DNA of 64,000 nucleotides, taken from contig JAEYOM010000014.1 in NCBI GenBank assembly GCA_023411715.1, positions 1 through 64,000 of the forward strand. Reading direction: 5' to 3'. The translations under genes were made by a program, and so were the position numbers. Under the pieces are notes generated by a model, which saw only the letters and a list, made by a program, of their open reading frames with translations, was not told where the DNA came from and did no database searches. Positions 8,045 to 16,677 of this stretch are shown in pieces; positions within the stretch are counted from its first letter, which is position 1; each line of letters begins with the position of its first letter. The stretch comes from Bacillota bacterium. GTDB lineage: Bacteria > Bacillota > Clostridia > Acetivibrionales > DTU013.

Positions 8045-10798
8045 ATGGAATCAAAATCCACCATAGAAAAGTACATTAAAATCGCCGCTGTTTGCATCCT
8101 TGCAATTGCCGATATTCTATTGACCCCGGTACATAATGCTGTCACCGATACCGCCACAGCCGCCGAACCAATCGAAGAGCAGGTTGCAGTTATGGGGGCA
8201 GATGAAAAGCAGGACTCCTCCGCGGAGGAAAGCGTTATCAATATATATGCGTGTGATCCGGAAGCGGAAGATATATTTGCAGAATATTACCGGCAAAATC
8301 CCGAATTCAGATATAAAATCAATTATTTTTCTGACGCAAATGGCATCTATTTCAGGCAGATCATCAGTGACCTGGAAAAAGGCGACGGAAATACAATGGA
8401 CATTTATTGCGTCCCCGGCAGGTATGCGCGGGAATTTATCAAGGGAGATTACTCCGGGTATGCATGTACTTATAAAGAACTTGGCATCGATGTCGACGCC
8501 GCTTTGGAGAAGGCGGACATTCCGCAGTATGCAATCGACGCCGGAACCAATCCGGACGGAGAGTTGGTTGCGCTTCCCTACGAACCCGACGTCGGGGTAT
8601 TCATGTATCGCCGCTCTATTGCCAGGGACGTTTGGGGGACTGACGATCCGGATAAAATTGCCGATATCCTTGGAGCAGGCACTGAAAAATGGGATAAGTT
8701 CATGGAAGCGGCAAAGATCTTAAAGAAGCATGGCTGCTATATAGTACCTGGATGTGGTGATATCTGGCCTTTGATTGATACGAGGCTGGATGAATATCCG
8801 GACGTTAATAAAGAGTGGCTGAAATTTATGGATATTTCAAAAGAATTATTGGACGACGGCTGTATTCTGGATACCATGCAATATACGGAAGAATGGTTCA
8901 ATGACTTGGACAGTAAGGGTGGGAAGCAGATATTTGGCCTTGTTCCATCGCGGCTCTATGAATGGGGATGGGGATTGGGGAATACCTACGGAGATTGGGC
9001 GATATGCCTGCCGCCATTCAGTAACGTAGATTTGAGCGGCAGTACGGCAATTCTGGTCAATAAAGACTCACTGCTCAAGGATGAAATCAAGCCTCTTATC
9101 GAATGGATCACACTGGACTGTTCCGAAACCGGACTTCAGTATTATCTGGCCAATGACGCTCTCCGCCATGAAAACACGAATGTATTTTACGGCCTTAAAA
9201 GACCGGTTGTCTCCGGGGCTGTTCTTAAAAGTGCAGATGCCGGACACGACTTTCTGGGCGGACAAGACATCAATGCTGTGTTTTATGGCGTCCAAAAAGC
9301 CGCGGCGGGCAAGCAGCAGGGTTATGAAGGGCTTGAAAATACAAACTCCCATACATGGCTTAGTGAGGTAAAAGCATATCTTGGCGGTGAGAAGGACAAG
9401 GATACAGCGATTGCAGATTTTTTGAAGGAAACAAAAGTATCCCGGGAATCCATAGAGACTTATTACTATGATCCTGCCGTCAATACCGCACTCAATATAT
9501 ATACGGGAGATCAGGAACTTGTGAATATAGTTGAGAAATATGCCGAAACACACCCGGATTTCAAATTCAAGATACATGGTCATGTAGGCTCTACTGTAGA
9601 TGATAACAACTTTCTCTCCAATATCATCAATCCTTTGAAAAAAGGCGACGGAAGTGCAATAGATATTTACAGTATTCCAGCCGTATATGCCGAGAAATTC
9701 ATCAAGGGAAAATACGCCGGGTATGCAAGCACATATAAAGAACTCGGTATCGACGTCGACTCCGCTTTAAAGAAGGCGGATATTCCACAGTATGCGATTG
9801 ATGCCGGGACCAACCCGGACAGAGAAATAATTGCGCTTCCGTATGAAAGCGACGTCTGCGTATTCATGTATCGTCGCTCCATTGCAAGGCGTGTTTGGGG
9901 AACCGATGATCCTGATAAAGTTGCAGATATCATCGGAGCAGGCACCGGAAATTTGGAAAAGTTCAGGGGAGCGGCGCAAACCTTGAAAGGACATGGCTAT
10001 TACATTGTGCCCGGAAGTTTCGGCCTCTGGCCTTTGTTTGATGATGAGACCGATGTTTCCGGATTGGGACTGAATGAAAATTCTGATATCAGTCCGAAGT
10101 GGGAAGAATTTATGGACGTCTCAAAATATTTGTACGACAACGGCTGTATGAAGGATACCGACCCGTATACCGAACAATGGTACAAGGAACTGGACGGTAA
10201 AGGCGATAAACAGGTATTCGGCCTCGTCACAATAGATAAGATGCTGCAGTCCCTCTATCAATGGGATTTGAAGAAAACCGCCGGCGACTGGGCGATATGC
10301 CTGCCGCCGAGCAATAAATTGAGCACGGGCGTCAGTTCGGGGATCATGGTCAATAAGGCCTCGCTGCTCAAGGATAAAATCGGGCCTCTTATCGAATGGA
10401 TAACTCTGGACTGTTCTGAAAACGGGCTGCAGTACCGCCTGGCAAATGACACCCTCTATCGGAATGAAGACAATACCGAGGAACTGTATAAAACCTACGG
10501 CGGCAGAAGACCCGTCATCTCCGGCACTGTTATGAAAAACACAAATAGAGGCATCGGATTTTTGGGCGGACAGAACATGAACGCTGTAATATGTGACGCT
10601 AGAAAGGCAATAAACAGTAAGAAATATCAATTTTATACCAGTCTGGATTCTGCGTTTGCCGGTGAATGGGTTCTTATGACAAGGGCGTATCTAAAGGGGA
10701 ATAAGACCAGAGAAGAATCGATTGCCGGATATAAAGCAAGAATGAAAGATATCAGAAAAAGTCATATTGAATATATAAGCGCAATTTACGGCGAATAA
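8045..10798 (+). CDS. internally duplicated extracellular solute-binding-like protein
   Basis: The 917-residue exported protein has an N-terminal hydrophobic segment (IAAVCILAIADILLTPV). It then has two homologous halves, about 64-470 and 480-917. Both begin NIY(A/T)xD and share KGDG, the stretch YKELGIDVD, ADIPQYAIDAGTNPD, VFMYRRSIAR, VWGTDDPDK, DWAICLPP, PLIEWITLDCSE and FLGGQ. The fold resembles family-1 ABC substrate-binding proteins, where peptide or sugar ligands bind in a cleft. A two-domain fusion of such proteins is rare. No ABC permease is adjacent. No lipobox Cys is seen, so anchoring may be by the N-terminal helix. The ribosome binding site is weak (AGAAGG before ATG). Confidence 0.75.
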   Translation: MESKSTIEKYIKIAAVCILAIADILLTPVHNAVTDTATAAEPIEEQVAVMGADEKQDSSAEESVINIYACDPEAEDIFAEYYRQNPEFRYKINYFSDANGIYFRQIISDLEKGDGNTMDIYCVPGRYAREFIKGDYSGYACTYKELGIDVDAALEKADIPQYAIDAGTNPDGELVALPYEPDVGVFMYRRSIARDVWGTDDPDKIADILGAGTEKWDKFMEAAKILKKHGCYIVPGCGDIWPLIDTRLDEYPDVNKEWLKFMDISKELLDDGCILDTMQYTEEWFNDLDSKGGKQIFGLVPSRLYEWGWGLGNTYGDWAICLPPFSNVDLSGSTAILVNKDSLLKDEIKPLIEWITLDCSETGLQYYLANDALRHENTNVFYGLKRPVVSGAVLKSADAGHDFLGGQDINAVFYGVQKAAAGKQQGYEGLENTNSHTWLSEVKAYLGGEKDKDTAIADFLKETKVSRESIETYYYDPAVNTALNIYTGDQELVNIVEKYAETHPDFKFKIHGHVGSTVDDNNFLSNIINPLKKGDGSAIDIYSIPAVYAEKFIKGKYAGYASTYKELGIDVDSALKKADIPQYAIDAGTNPDREIIALPYESDVCVFMYRRSIARRVWGTDDPDKVADIIGAGTGNLEKFRGAAQTLKGHGYYIVPGSFGLWPLFDDETDVSGLGLNENSDISPKWEEFMDVSKYLYDNGCMKDTDPYTEQWYKELDGKGDKQVFGLVTIDKMLQSLYQWDLKKTAGDWAICLPPSNKLSTGVSSGIMVNKASLLKDKIGPLIEWITLDCSENGLQYRLANDTLYRNEDNTEELYKTYGGRRPVISGTVMKNTNRGIGFLGGQNMNAVICDARKAINSKKYQFYTSLDSAFAGEWVLMTRAYLKGNKTREESIAGYKARMKDIRKSHIEYISAIYGE

Positions 10799-10882
10799 GT
10801 AAACCGAGAGCAAGAAAAACGCGGGTTTTAGCGAAGAAGAAATTCTAAAGGTAAGGAATCACTACCGCGGTTTATAGCTAGG

Positions 10883-11341
10883 CTAATAAAAAACTACCTT
10901 GTGCTCTGTCAGCTTTCCGTCTAAGTATGTGAGCTTTCCGGAAAACAGCCTTCCGTCTTCAAGCCATTCCAAGAACAGTCTGTCGCCTTCCCAGAGGTTC
11001 AGATCCGGGACTTTGGAGTCATCGATCCATTCGAGGACACCTTCTGAGCAATCTATCAGTTCGCCTTCAAATTCATCGGCGGTATATAGAAATGTGTATT
11101 CGTCTTCGATGCCGTCGAACAGGGGAAAGGTCAGAATCCCTTTGAGACGCGGGTTCTTGAGCGTCAGACCGCTTTCTTCATACACTTCCCTGATGACGCA
11201 TTCCTCGGGAGTCTCGCCCGGTTCGATGTGTCCGCCCAGTCCGTTCCACTTTCCCTCATGTATGTCGTTTGGCTTCCTGATGCGGTGCAGCATTAAGGTT
11301 TTGCCGCTTCGCTTCATATAGCATAATGTTGTGAGCTTCAT
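10883..11341 (-). CDS. Nudix hydrolase (MutT-like, 8-oxo-dGTP diphosphatase type)
   Basis: The 152-residue enzyme has a perfect Nudix box, G-H-I-E-P-G-E, seven residues, R-E-x-x-E-E-S-G-L, which binds Mg2+ and hydrolyses nucleoside diphosphate-X bonds. The pattern GKWNGLGGHIEPGE is usual in MutT/8-oxo-dGTP-type clostridial proteins, though the real substrate cannot be read from sequence. I chose the ATG at 11341 because GGAGG lies just upstream on the minus strand; an in-frame start at 11383 lies before that site. The gene is convergent with the duplicated binding-protein gene. Confidence 0.85.
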   Translation of the reverse strand: MKLTTLCYMKRSGKTLMLHRIRKPNDIHEGKWNGLGGHIEPGETPEECVIREVYEESGLTLKNPRLKGILTFPLFDGIEDEYTFLYTADEFEGELIDCSEGVLEWIDDSKVPDLNLWEGDRLFLEWLEDGRLFSGKLTYLDGKLTEHKVVFY

Positions 11342-11540
11342 AATGTGCTCCTCCGTCATTGAGTTGATTTTATTATACACCAAAATTCAGGCTGATTATT
11401 GCAGTAGTCATTCGTATACGGCCTTTCTTAATTAACAAAAAGTTAATTATTTATCCCTAGTTTCTTAATATTTGCTTGTTATTATAAAAACATAAACTTT
11501 TTCATTTTACTACTCCTTCTAATTTATAAATCTTTACAAC

Positions 11541-11567
11541 AGCTCCGCCGATGGTGGAGCTTTAATT
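11541..11567 (+). terminator. terminator-like hairpin preceding repeat element copy A
   Basis: AGCTCCGCC (11541-11549) pairs with GGTGGAGCT (11553-11561) with one wobble and a GAT loop, followed by TTAATT. No gene ends directly upstream on the plus strand, since the Nudix gene points left. It is therefore either the 3' end of an unannotated RNA or a structural part of the repeat element that follows. Confidence 0.6.
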
Positions 11568-11636
11568 ATGGGATATAGCGAAGTCTTGTTCAAAAATCAC
11601 AGGCGTTCGATTCGCGTTTATTTTTTTATTTTTTGG
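11568..11636 (+). repeat. dispersed intergenic element, copy A
   Basis: The core ATGGGATATAGCG-AAGTCTTGTTCAAAAA is followed by a weak hairpin with loop TTCGATT and a long T-rich tract (11617-11634). The same core occurs at 32063, 40042 and 53239. The rest of 11384-11719 holds no gene. Confidence 0.7.
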
Positions 11637-11719
11637 AAACATTTACATCTGTGTAATACCCTTAAAAGCCTATAATCACATGCGAATAATATTATAGAAC
11701 TTCAATAGGGGTGTTGATT

Positions 11720-11896
11720 ATGAAGCTTAAAATAGGACTGAACAACAGGAATTTTATAGTTGAAGCAGAAAGTGTGGTAGAAGCGGTCTTGAGGATCATA
11801 GACGCCGGGTTCGGCGAAACGGATAATGCGGAGTTTCAGGTGGCGAGGCTGATAAATAGCAATTGTAAGGTCAGTATAAATGAACACATGGTATAA
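11720..11896 (+). CDS. small conserved-looking hypothetical protein (58 aa)
   Basis: The 58-residue protein (MKLKIGLNNRNFIVEAESV ... VEAVLRIIDAGFGETDNAE) has an acidic, soluble alpha/beta character and no signal peptide or known motif. AGGGGTG lies 7 nt before ATG 11720. A strong terminator follows at 11956, so it appears to be a monocistronic gene. Function unknown. Confidence 0.55.
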   Translation: MKLKIGLNNRNFIVEAESVVEAVLRIIDAGFGETDNAEFQVARLINSNCKVSINEHMV

Positions 11897-11955
11897 ATAT
11901 ATCTCTATTCTTTCACCCGGATCTTCAAAAAGATAACCTGATAATGTCTATTATG

Positions 11956-11984
11956 ACCTTGCTTCCCCGGGCAAGGTATTTTTT
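11956..11984 (+). terminator. intrinsic terminator
   Basis: ACCTTGC (11956-11962) pairs with GCAAGGT (11971-11977), followed by ATTTTTT. It ends the transcript of the 58-residue protein gene. Confidence 0.85.
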
Positions 11985-12002
11985 CATTCGATTTATTAGA
12001 TA

Positions 12003-12031
12003 TTGACAATTGTTTAACAATTCATTAAGAT
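12003..12031 (+). promoter_or_regulatory. promoter with internal palindrome upstream of ABC operon
   Basis: TTGACA (12003-12008), a 17-bp spacer and TAAGAT (12026-12031) form a good sigma-A promoter. The spacer contains the perfect dyad AATTGTT-T-AACAATT (12008-12022), a likely repressor site. The repressor is not identified. The half-site resembles TTGTTAA-type operators but is too short for a standard Rex site. Confidence 0.6.
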
Positions 12032-12104
12032 ATATTAAAACATTAAAAATTTTACATAAAATATCCATCTCGTTATACCGCTCCGAAAGGCACAGTAAAC
12101 AGTC

Positions 12105-12899
12105 ATGCTTGAAGTATATCATGAAATTATCAAAAAATCGTTCCAGCAGCGAGCTGTATACAAAATCGATTCATACCTGAGCATTATCGGTTCGCTGATA
12201 ACCTTATTCATCCAGATCAGCCTTTGGTATGCATTGATGGGCAATGGCGGCAGTATAGGCGGGGTCAGCTTCCAGGATATGTTCAACTACCTGATAATAA
12301 ACACAGTTGTACTTGCCTTGGTTTCATCGAACGCTGGAAACGAACTTGCAAAGAAGGTACAGGACGGCTCCATTGCAATCGATTTGATAAGACCTGTAAG
12401 TCTGAAATACTTTTTGTTGTCCCAGGATCTCGGCAATAATTTGTTTGTCGTGGTGTTCAACGTTCTGCCGGTATGCCTGGTTTCCGTAGCGATATTCGGC
12501 TTCAGTCTGCCTTCGGACGTCATCAGAGTCTGTCTTTTTCTCTTAAGCCTGGTCAACGGTATCATTATAATATTCCTTATAAATTATATTTTTGGCCTGC
12601 TGGCTTTCTGGCTGAAGTCGACATGGTATATCCCATGGTATACGGGCGCACTTTTCAAATTGTTCGGGGGCACTTTTGTACCTATTTGGTTCTATCCGGG
12701 ATTTCTTCAGAGGATAAGCGAGGCCTTGCCGTTCAGGCTTGTGACTTTCGAACCAATATCGATCTATACGGGCAAGCTTCCGTTGGGGTCCTCCGCATTC
12801 GTTATTATATATCAACTGATATGGATCATCGTTTTGAATATGGCGGAAAAGATAGTCTGGAAGAGGGCGCAAAGTAAGATAAGCGTCCAGGGAGGCTGA
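12105..12899 (+). CDS. ABC-2 family exporter permease (subunit 1)
   Basis: The 264-residue membrane protein has about six hydrophobic segments, starting with an N-terminal helix pair (SIIGSLITLFIQISLWYALM). It resembles the ABC2_membrane_6/DUF990 family that pairs with a second permease and one ATPase in antibiotic- or viologen-type exporters. Its stop is followed one base later by the next ATG, so the two permeases are translationally coupled. The substrate is unknown. No strong ribosome binding site is seen before ATG 12105. Confidence 0.8.
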   Translation: MLEVYHEIIKKSFQQRAVYKIDSYLSIIGSLITLFIQISLWYALMGNGGSIGGVSFQDMFNYLIINTVVLALVSSNAGNELAKKVQDGSIAIDLIRPVSLKYFLLSQDLGNNLFVVVFNVLPVCLVSVAIFGFSLPSDVIRVCLFLLSLVNGIIIIFLINYIFGLLAFWLKSTWYIPWYTGALFKLFGGTFVPIWFYPGFLQRISEALPFRLVTFEPISIYTGKLPLGSSAFVIIYQLIWIIVLNMAEKIVWKRAQSKISVQGG

Positions 12900-12900
12900 T

Positions 12901-13704
12901 ATGTCGTACATACCTCTTTATCTTGAATTTATAAAGATCCGGCTGAAACGGATGGTGGAATACCGCGGAGCATTCCTGTCAGGCGCGGCTGCGCAGTTTA
13001 TCATGTATGGTTCCACGTTTGTCCTGATATGGATCATGATAGATAAGTTCAAGAATCTGAACGGTTGGAGTTCGTACGAAATACTGTTCCTTTACGCACT
13101 GGATCTGTGCTCCTACTCCTTTGCGGCATTTTTCCTGTTCAATTTCAGCATAATGCTGCCTGCAATGATCCAGACAGGTGAATTCGACGATATACTGACC
13201 AAGCCTCTCAACCCTTTTGTGCATTTGATAAGCAGGGAGTTTAATATTGCATATTTCACACATATCTCCCTATCGGTCATCGTAATGGTTGTTTGTTTTG
13301 TCAATCTCGGTATCAGATTCACTGCTTTGAAGCTCCTGGTATTGCTGACAGTCATACTGGGCGGGGCGCTTATACAGGGCGCCGCGTTACTGATCACTAC
13401 GGTGCCGTCGTTCTGGCTGATACAAAACAACAGCCTGAAACATACCTTTTTTACTAATCTCAAATCTTTCATTCAGTACCCGGTCTCTTTGTATAACAGG
13501 GCTGTCCAGGTGCTGCTGACGCTGGTTGTCCCCTATGCGTTCATAAACTTTTACCCTGCACAGTATTTTTTGAATAAAAACGATTTTTTGATTTTCAACC
13601 CTGTTTTTCAATACCTGACTCCCGCCGTCGGAATTTTGCTTTTTATCCTCGCGTACAGGTTTTGGATACTGGGAGTCAACAATTACAAGAGCACGGGTTC
13701 GTAA
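12901..13704 (+). CDS. ABC-2 family exporter permease (subunit 2)
   Basis: The 267-residue polytopic protein is of the same ABC-2/DUF990 type as the preceding gene (YRGAFLSGAAAQFIMYG start, TGEFDDILTKPLNPF cytoplasmic loop). That Gly-x-(h)-Asp-x-x-x-x-(K/R)-Pro-(h) loop is shared by both permeases (DGSIAIDLIRPVSL in the first) and probably contacts the ATPase. The middle of the operon, it lies 12 nt before the ATPase gene. Confidence 0.8.
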   Translation: MSYIPLYLEFIKIRLKRMVEYRGAFLSGAAAQFIMYGSTFVLIWIMIDKFKNLNGWSSYEILFLYALDLCSYSFAAFFLFNFSIMLPAMIQTGEFDDILTKPLNPFVHLISREFNIAYFTHISLSVIVMVVCFVNLGIRFTALKLLVLLTVILGGALIQGAALLITTVPSFWLIQNNSLKHTFFTNLKSFIQYPVSLYNRAVQVLLTLVVPYAFINFYPAQYFLNKNDFLIFNPVFQYLTPAVGILLFILAYRFWILGVNNYKSTGS

Positions 13705-13716
13705 GGAGGGGTCGGG

Positions 13717-14727
13717 ATGTCTTTGATACAGGTAGAAAACGTTACCAAGGAATTCAGAATATATAAAAGGGAAAAGGGCTTCGTTAATACGGTAAAATCG
13801 CTGTTCAAAAGACAATACGAAGTCAGGAAGGCAGTTGACAACATATCCTTCAATATTGAACGGGGAGATCTGGTAGGATATGTAGGGCCAAACGGCGCAG
13901 GCAAATCGACTACGATCAAGATGCTTACAGGCATACTGCTTCCGACCTCCGGGAGCATTATGGTGAACGGCGCGTTTCCCTATGCCGACAGGAAGGAAAA
14001 TGCAATGCACATAGGCGTAGTGTTTGGGCAGAGATCGCAGCTGTATTGGGACCTTCCCGTAGAAGACACTTTTGAATTGTACAGAAAGATGTATAAGATC
14101 GGCGACTCGCAGTTCAAAAGGAATGTTGAGTTTTATGTTGAGCTGCTTGGGTTGCAGGAATTTTTGCAGAAGCCGGTAAGACAGCTGAGTCTTGGCCAGA
14201 AAATGCGTGCGAACATAACGGTCGCACTACTGCATGATCCTGAAATCGTCTATCTCGACGAACCTACAATTGGCCTGGACGTCGTGGCAAAGAGCAGGAT
14301 AAGGCATTTCATAAAGGAGATCAACAGGGAAAAGAAAACGACCGTGATTTTGACAACACATGATATGGATGACATCGAACAAACCTGTAATCGGCTGATT
14401 ATGATTGATAAAGGAACAAAAATATACGATGGTACCCTAACAGGCTTCAAGGAGTCCCATAACCGAAGGTTCATGATACAGGTGGAATTTGCCGGCGATA
14501 ACATTTATGTCACGGATGAGAGGTTCGATATTGCCGGGGAAGAAGGGCCAAGCAAAAAATTCATTTGCGATAAGGAAGCTATAAGTATCGGGGAGGCGGT
14601 CACGTTTCTTACAAGAAACTACGATATCAACGATATAAGAATAAAGGAACCCGAGATAGAAGAGATCGTGCGTAATGTCTATGAAAAGGCGGATGTGGCA
14701 ATGCTTGCCCGCGATGCTATCGTTTGA
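13717..14727 (+). CDS. ABC exporter ATP-binding subunit
   Basis: The 336-residue ATPase has Walker A GPNGAGKST (about residue 50), the signature LSLGQKMRA (in place of LSGGQ), Walker B IVYLDEPTIGLD and the switch His in LTTHDMDDIE. The C-terminal extension (about 230-336) is typical of ABC-2 exporter ATPases. It powers the two permeases encoded just upstream. AGGAGGGG precedes the ATG at 13717. Together the three genes make a complete exporter of unknown substrate. Confidence 0.9.
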   Translation: MSLIQVENVTKEFRIYKREKGFVNTVKSLFKRQYEVRKAVDNISFNIERGDLVGYVGPNGAGKSTTIKMLTGILLPTSGSIMVNGAFPYADRKENAMHIGVVFGQRSQLYWDLPVEDTFELYRKMYKIGDSQFKRNVEFYVELLGLQEFLQKPVRQLSLGQKMRANITVALLHDPEIVYLDEPTIGLDVVAKSRIRHFIKEINREKKTTVILTTHDMDDIEQTCNRLIMIDKGTKIYDGTLTGFKESHNRRFMIQVEFAGDNIYVTDERFDIAGEEGPSKKFICDKEAISIGEAVTFLTRNYDINDIRIKEPEIEEIVRNVYEKADVAMLARDAIV

Positions 14728-14748
14728 TCGAACCGCGGCATTTACCTG

Positions 14749-15396
14749 TTACGCCAGAAAACCGTATGCTATTTTCACAGATTTGATCAGGAAGCTGAGC
14801 CCGAAGCCGACCAGACAGATGCCAAGTAAGGCGATTACTATCTTATAGGCCTTCCGGTTGATGAAGGTCCTTGTCTTGCTTATCAAAGCCGAAATGAAGC
14901 AATACCAGGTGAAATCGGAGATGATGTGCCCGAAATAAAACAGTATGACGCCCGCTATGCCGAATGAATTGTATGCGTTCATTATAAGACCAAGGCCAAT
15001 TGCCGCCCACCAAATAATGAAATATGGGTTGGAGGCGCTTATCAGCGCGCCGCCGACTATTATGTTCCCATATTTGCCGTCTGCCGGCTTATTGAAGTCA
15101 ATGTTAATATTGCCCTTAACGATATCTTTGACCATGCCGGTTCCAAAAAATATCAGAACCAGGCCGCCCAGTATCCCTATGACCATTTGCGCGACTGTTG
15201 TGCCGAGGTATTTGCCGACGCCTAAAAATATCAGTATCACAAGCACGAGTTCGAGAAGCGCGTGGCCGACCGAAATCAAAAAACCTGCCCTGGCGCCGGT
15301 TTTTATGCTTTTATCCAAAGTGTACGTGAGAAGCGAACCCGGCATCACAGCGCCCGAATAGCCTATCAGCATGGATTGCAGAAATACTTCGATCAA
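14749..15396 (-). CDS. LysE/RhtB-type amino-acid exporter family protein
   Basis: The 215-residue protein has about six transmembrane helices. The N-terminal pattern GYSGAVMPGSLLTYTLD, followed by GARAGFLISVGHALLEL, matches the conserved Pro-Gly and Gly-His motifs of LysE-type translocators. It probably exports amino acids or related small molecules. It starts with TTG at 15396, with GGAGG 8 nt upstream on the minus strand, and is convergent with the ABC operon. Confidence 0.85.
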   Translation of the reverse strand: MIEVFLQSMLIGYSGAVMPGSLLTYTLDKSIKTGARAGFLISVGHALLELVLVILIFLGVGKYLGTTVAQMVIGILGGLVLIFFGTGMVKDIVKGNINIDFNKPADGKYGNIIVGGALISASNPYFIIWWAAIGLGLIMNAYNSFGIAGVILFYFGHIISDFTWYCFISALISKTRTFINRKAYKIVIALLGICLVGFGLSFLIKSVKIAYGFLA

Positions 15397-15541
15397 TTAC
15401 CGATCCTCCGGCATTTAATATAATAAATTGTAAGAAAATATATCATATTATCGCGGAAGCTGCAACAGCTTTGACTAAGCAACGATCTGCCTATGGCCCA
15501 GGACTGCATCTCAGGACTGCATACCAGGCTGGACTCAGCCG

Positions 15542-15901
15542 CTATATGAATCGTATCCGGTCATAGCGATATATGCACAACGCTCTGGTTATCCTCCAAA
15601 TGACGCCCGTACCAGGGACAGATCCGCCATCTTCTTCAAGTGTCAGACCGAAATCTGCTGCGAACATCTCGTCGCCGCCCGAATACAGAACACCGATAAG
15701 GCGTTCGGAGCCGCCTCCGCCTGTATATGACGCGGCGCCCGCGTCTCCTGCGAGCATATCGCCTTCATCCGTCATTGTAATATTGATGGGAGTTGTCAGG
15801 CCCTCCGCGAACACATCTGCTTTGAAGCCCGGCGGTACGGCAATATCTGCGGGATTTATCCTCCTGACCCCTTTGACGTTGCTGTGGATAATACTATACA
15901 T
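15542..15901 (-). pseudogene. remnant of a PQQ-dehydrogenase-like (sorbosone/glucose type) protein
   Basis: This 119-residue reading frame begins INPADIAVPPGFKADVFAEG, then LTTPINITMTDEGDMLAGDAG, the N-terminal pattern of clostridial sorbosone/glucose-dehydrogenase-like beta-propellers. Within a few residues it jumps to a C-terminal-looking segment (VPGTGVIWRITR). Full members have 350 or more residues, so a large internal deletion is likely. The ribosome binding site is weak. Probably non-functional. The family call is from memory. Confidence 0.45.
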
Positions 15902-15971
15902 TCGGCATCGTTACAAAATAGCCGTTCGCTTTATCATATTCATATCCGGCGTTTCTGTATGAAATAATAAG

Positions 15972-16604
15972 ATGGTATATAGCCTACAAACAGGGATTTG
16001 GAGTGATCATACGAAATACGGTATCGGCATGAAAAACATCAAGACCTCGCTGGCGGTATTTCTTAGCGTGGGGATATCCTACCTACTGCAACTCGAGTTT
16101 CCCTTTTTTACAGCTATATCGACTATATTTACGATCGAAAGCTCCAGGGAAACGCCGATGAAAGCAGGCGGGATAAGGATGCTCGGTTCGCTGGTCGGCG
16201 CATGCGTCGGCGTCGTGCTTGTGCTCGTAAAGCCAGGCAATGTTTTTTTATGCGGATTTGGAATTATGGTTATCAGCTGTATCTGCAGCATGCTTAAGTT
16301 GGACAGGGCCATTCCGATTGCGGGCGTCATATTCATGGCGATAATGCTGGGCAAGGATATCAAGGATCCTTTGCAGTACAGCATCAACAGGATCCTTAAT
16401 ACTTTTGCGGGAATAGTGGTAGCGGTGGCTGTGGACTATGCCGTGCCCTCCGGCGGAAAGGACAAGGATAGCAAGGATGGCAAGGATGTCAAGGATAGCA
16501 GGGGCAGCAAGGGCGGCAAGGATGGCAGGGGCAGCAAGGATAACATGGGCAGCACGGGCGGCAAGGATGGCAAGAGTAGCAAGGATGGTATAGATCCCAC
16601 CTGA
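15972..16604 (+). CDS. aromatic-acid-exporter-like (FUSC/ArAE_1) membrane protein with low-complexity tail
   Basis: Residues about 20-150 form the conserved N-terminal membrane unit of ArAE_1/FUSC proteins (GMKNIKTSLAVFLSVGISYL, then ISTIFTIESSRETP, and DRAIPIAGVIFMAIMLG), with four or five helices. The usual soluble C-terminal domain is absent. It is replaced by about 60 residues built only of Gly, Lys, Asp, Ser and a few others, encoded by a GGCAAGGAT-like tandem repeat. The stop follows directly. Whether the tail is functional or a slippage product is unclear. No good ribosome binding site precedes ATG 15972. Confidence 0.7.
   Translation: MVYSLQTGIWSDHTKYGIGMKNIKTSLAVFLSVGISYLLQLEFPFFTAISTIFTIESSRETPMKAGGIRMLGSLVGACVGVVLVLVKPGNVFLCGFGIMVISCICSMLKLDRAIPIAGVIFMAIMLGKDIKDPLQYSINRILNTFAGIVVAVAVDYAVPSGGKDKDSKDGKDVKDSRGSKGGKDGRGSKDNMGSTGGKDGKSSKDGIDPT
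16455..16590 (+). repeat. degenerate GGCAAGGAT-type tandem repeat
   Basis: A purine-rich, about 9-nt degenerate repeat (variants of GGCAAGGATGGCAAGGAT and AGCAAGGAT) fills the 3' end of the exporter-like gene and keeps the reading frame, giving Gly-Lys-Asp and Ser-Lys-Asp units. Confidence 0.85.
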
Positions 16605-16677
16605 GGCAGAGTACCACAAAATCTGGAATAATTAGCTGCCCGCGGGGGAAATATATCACACGGATGGAGGAATATCA

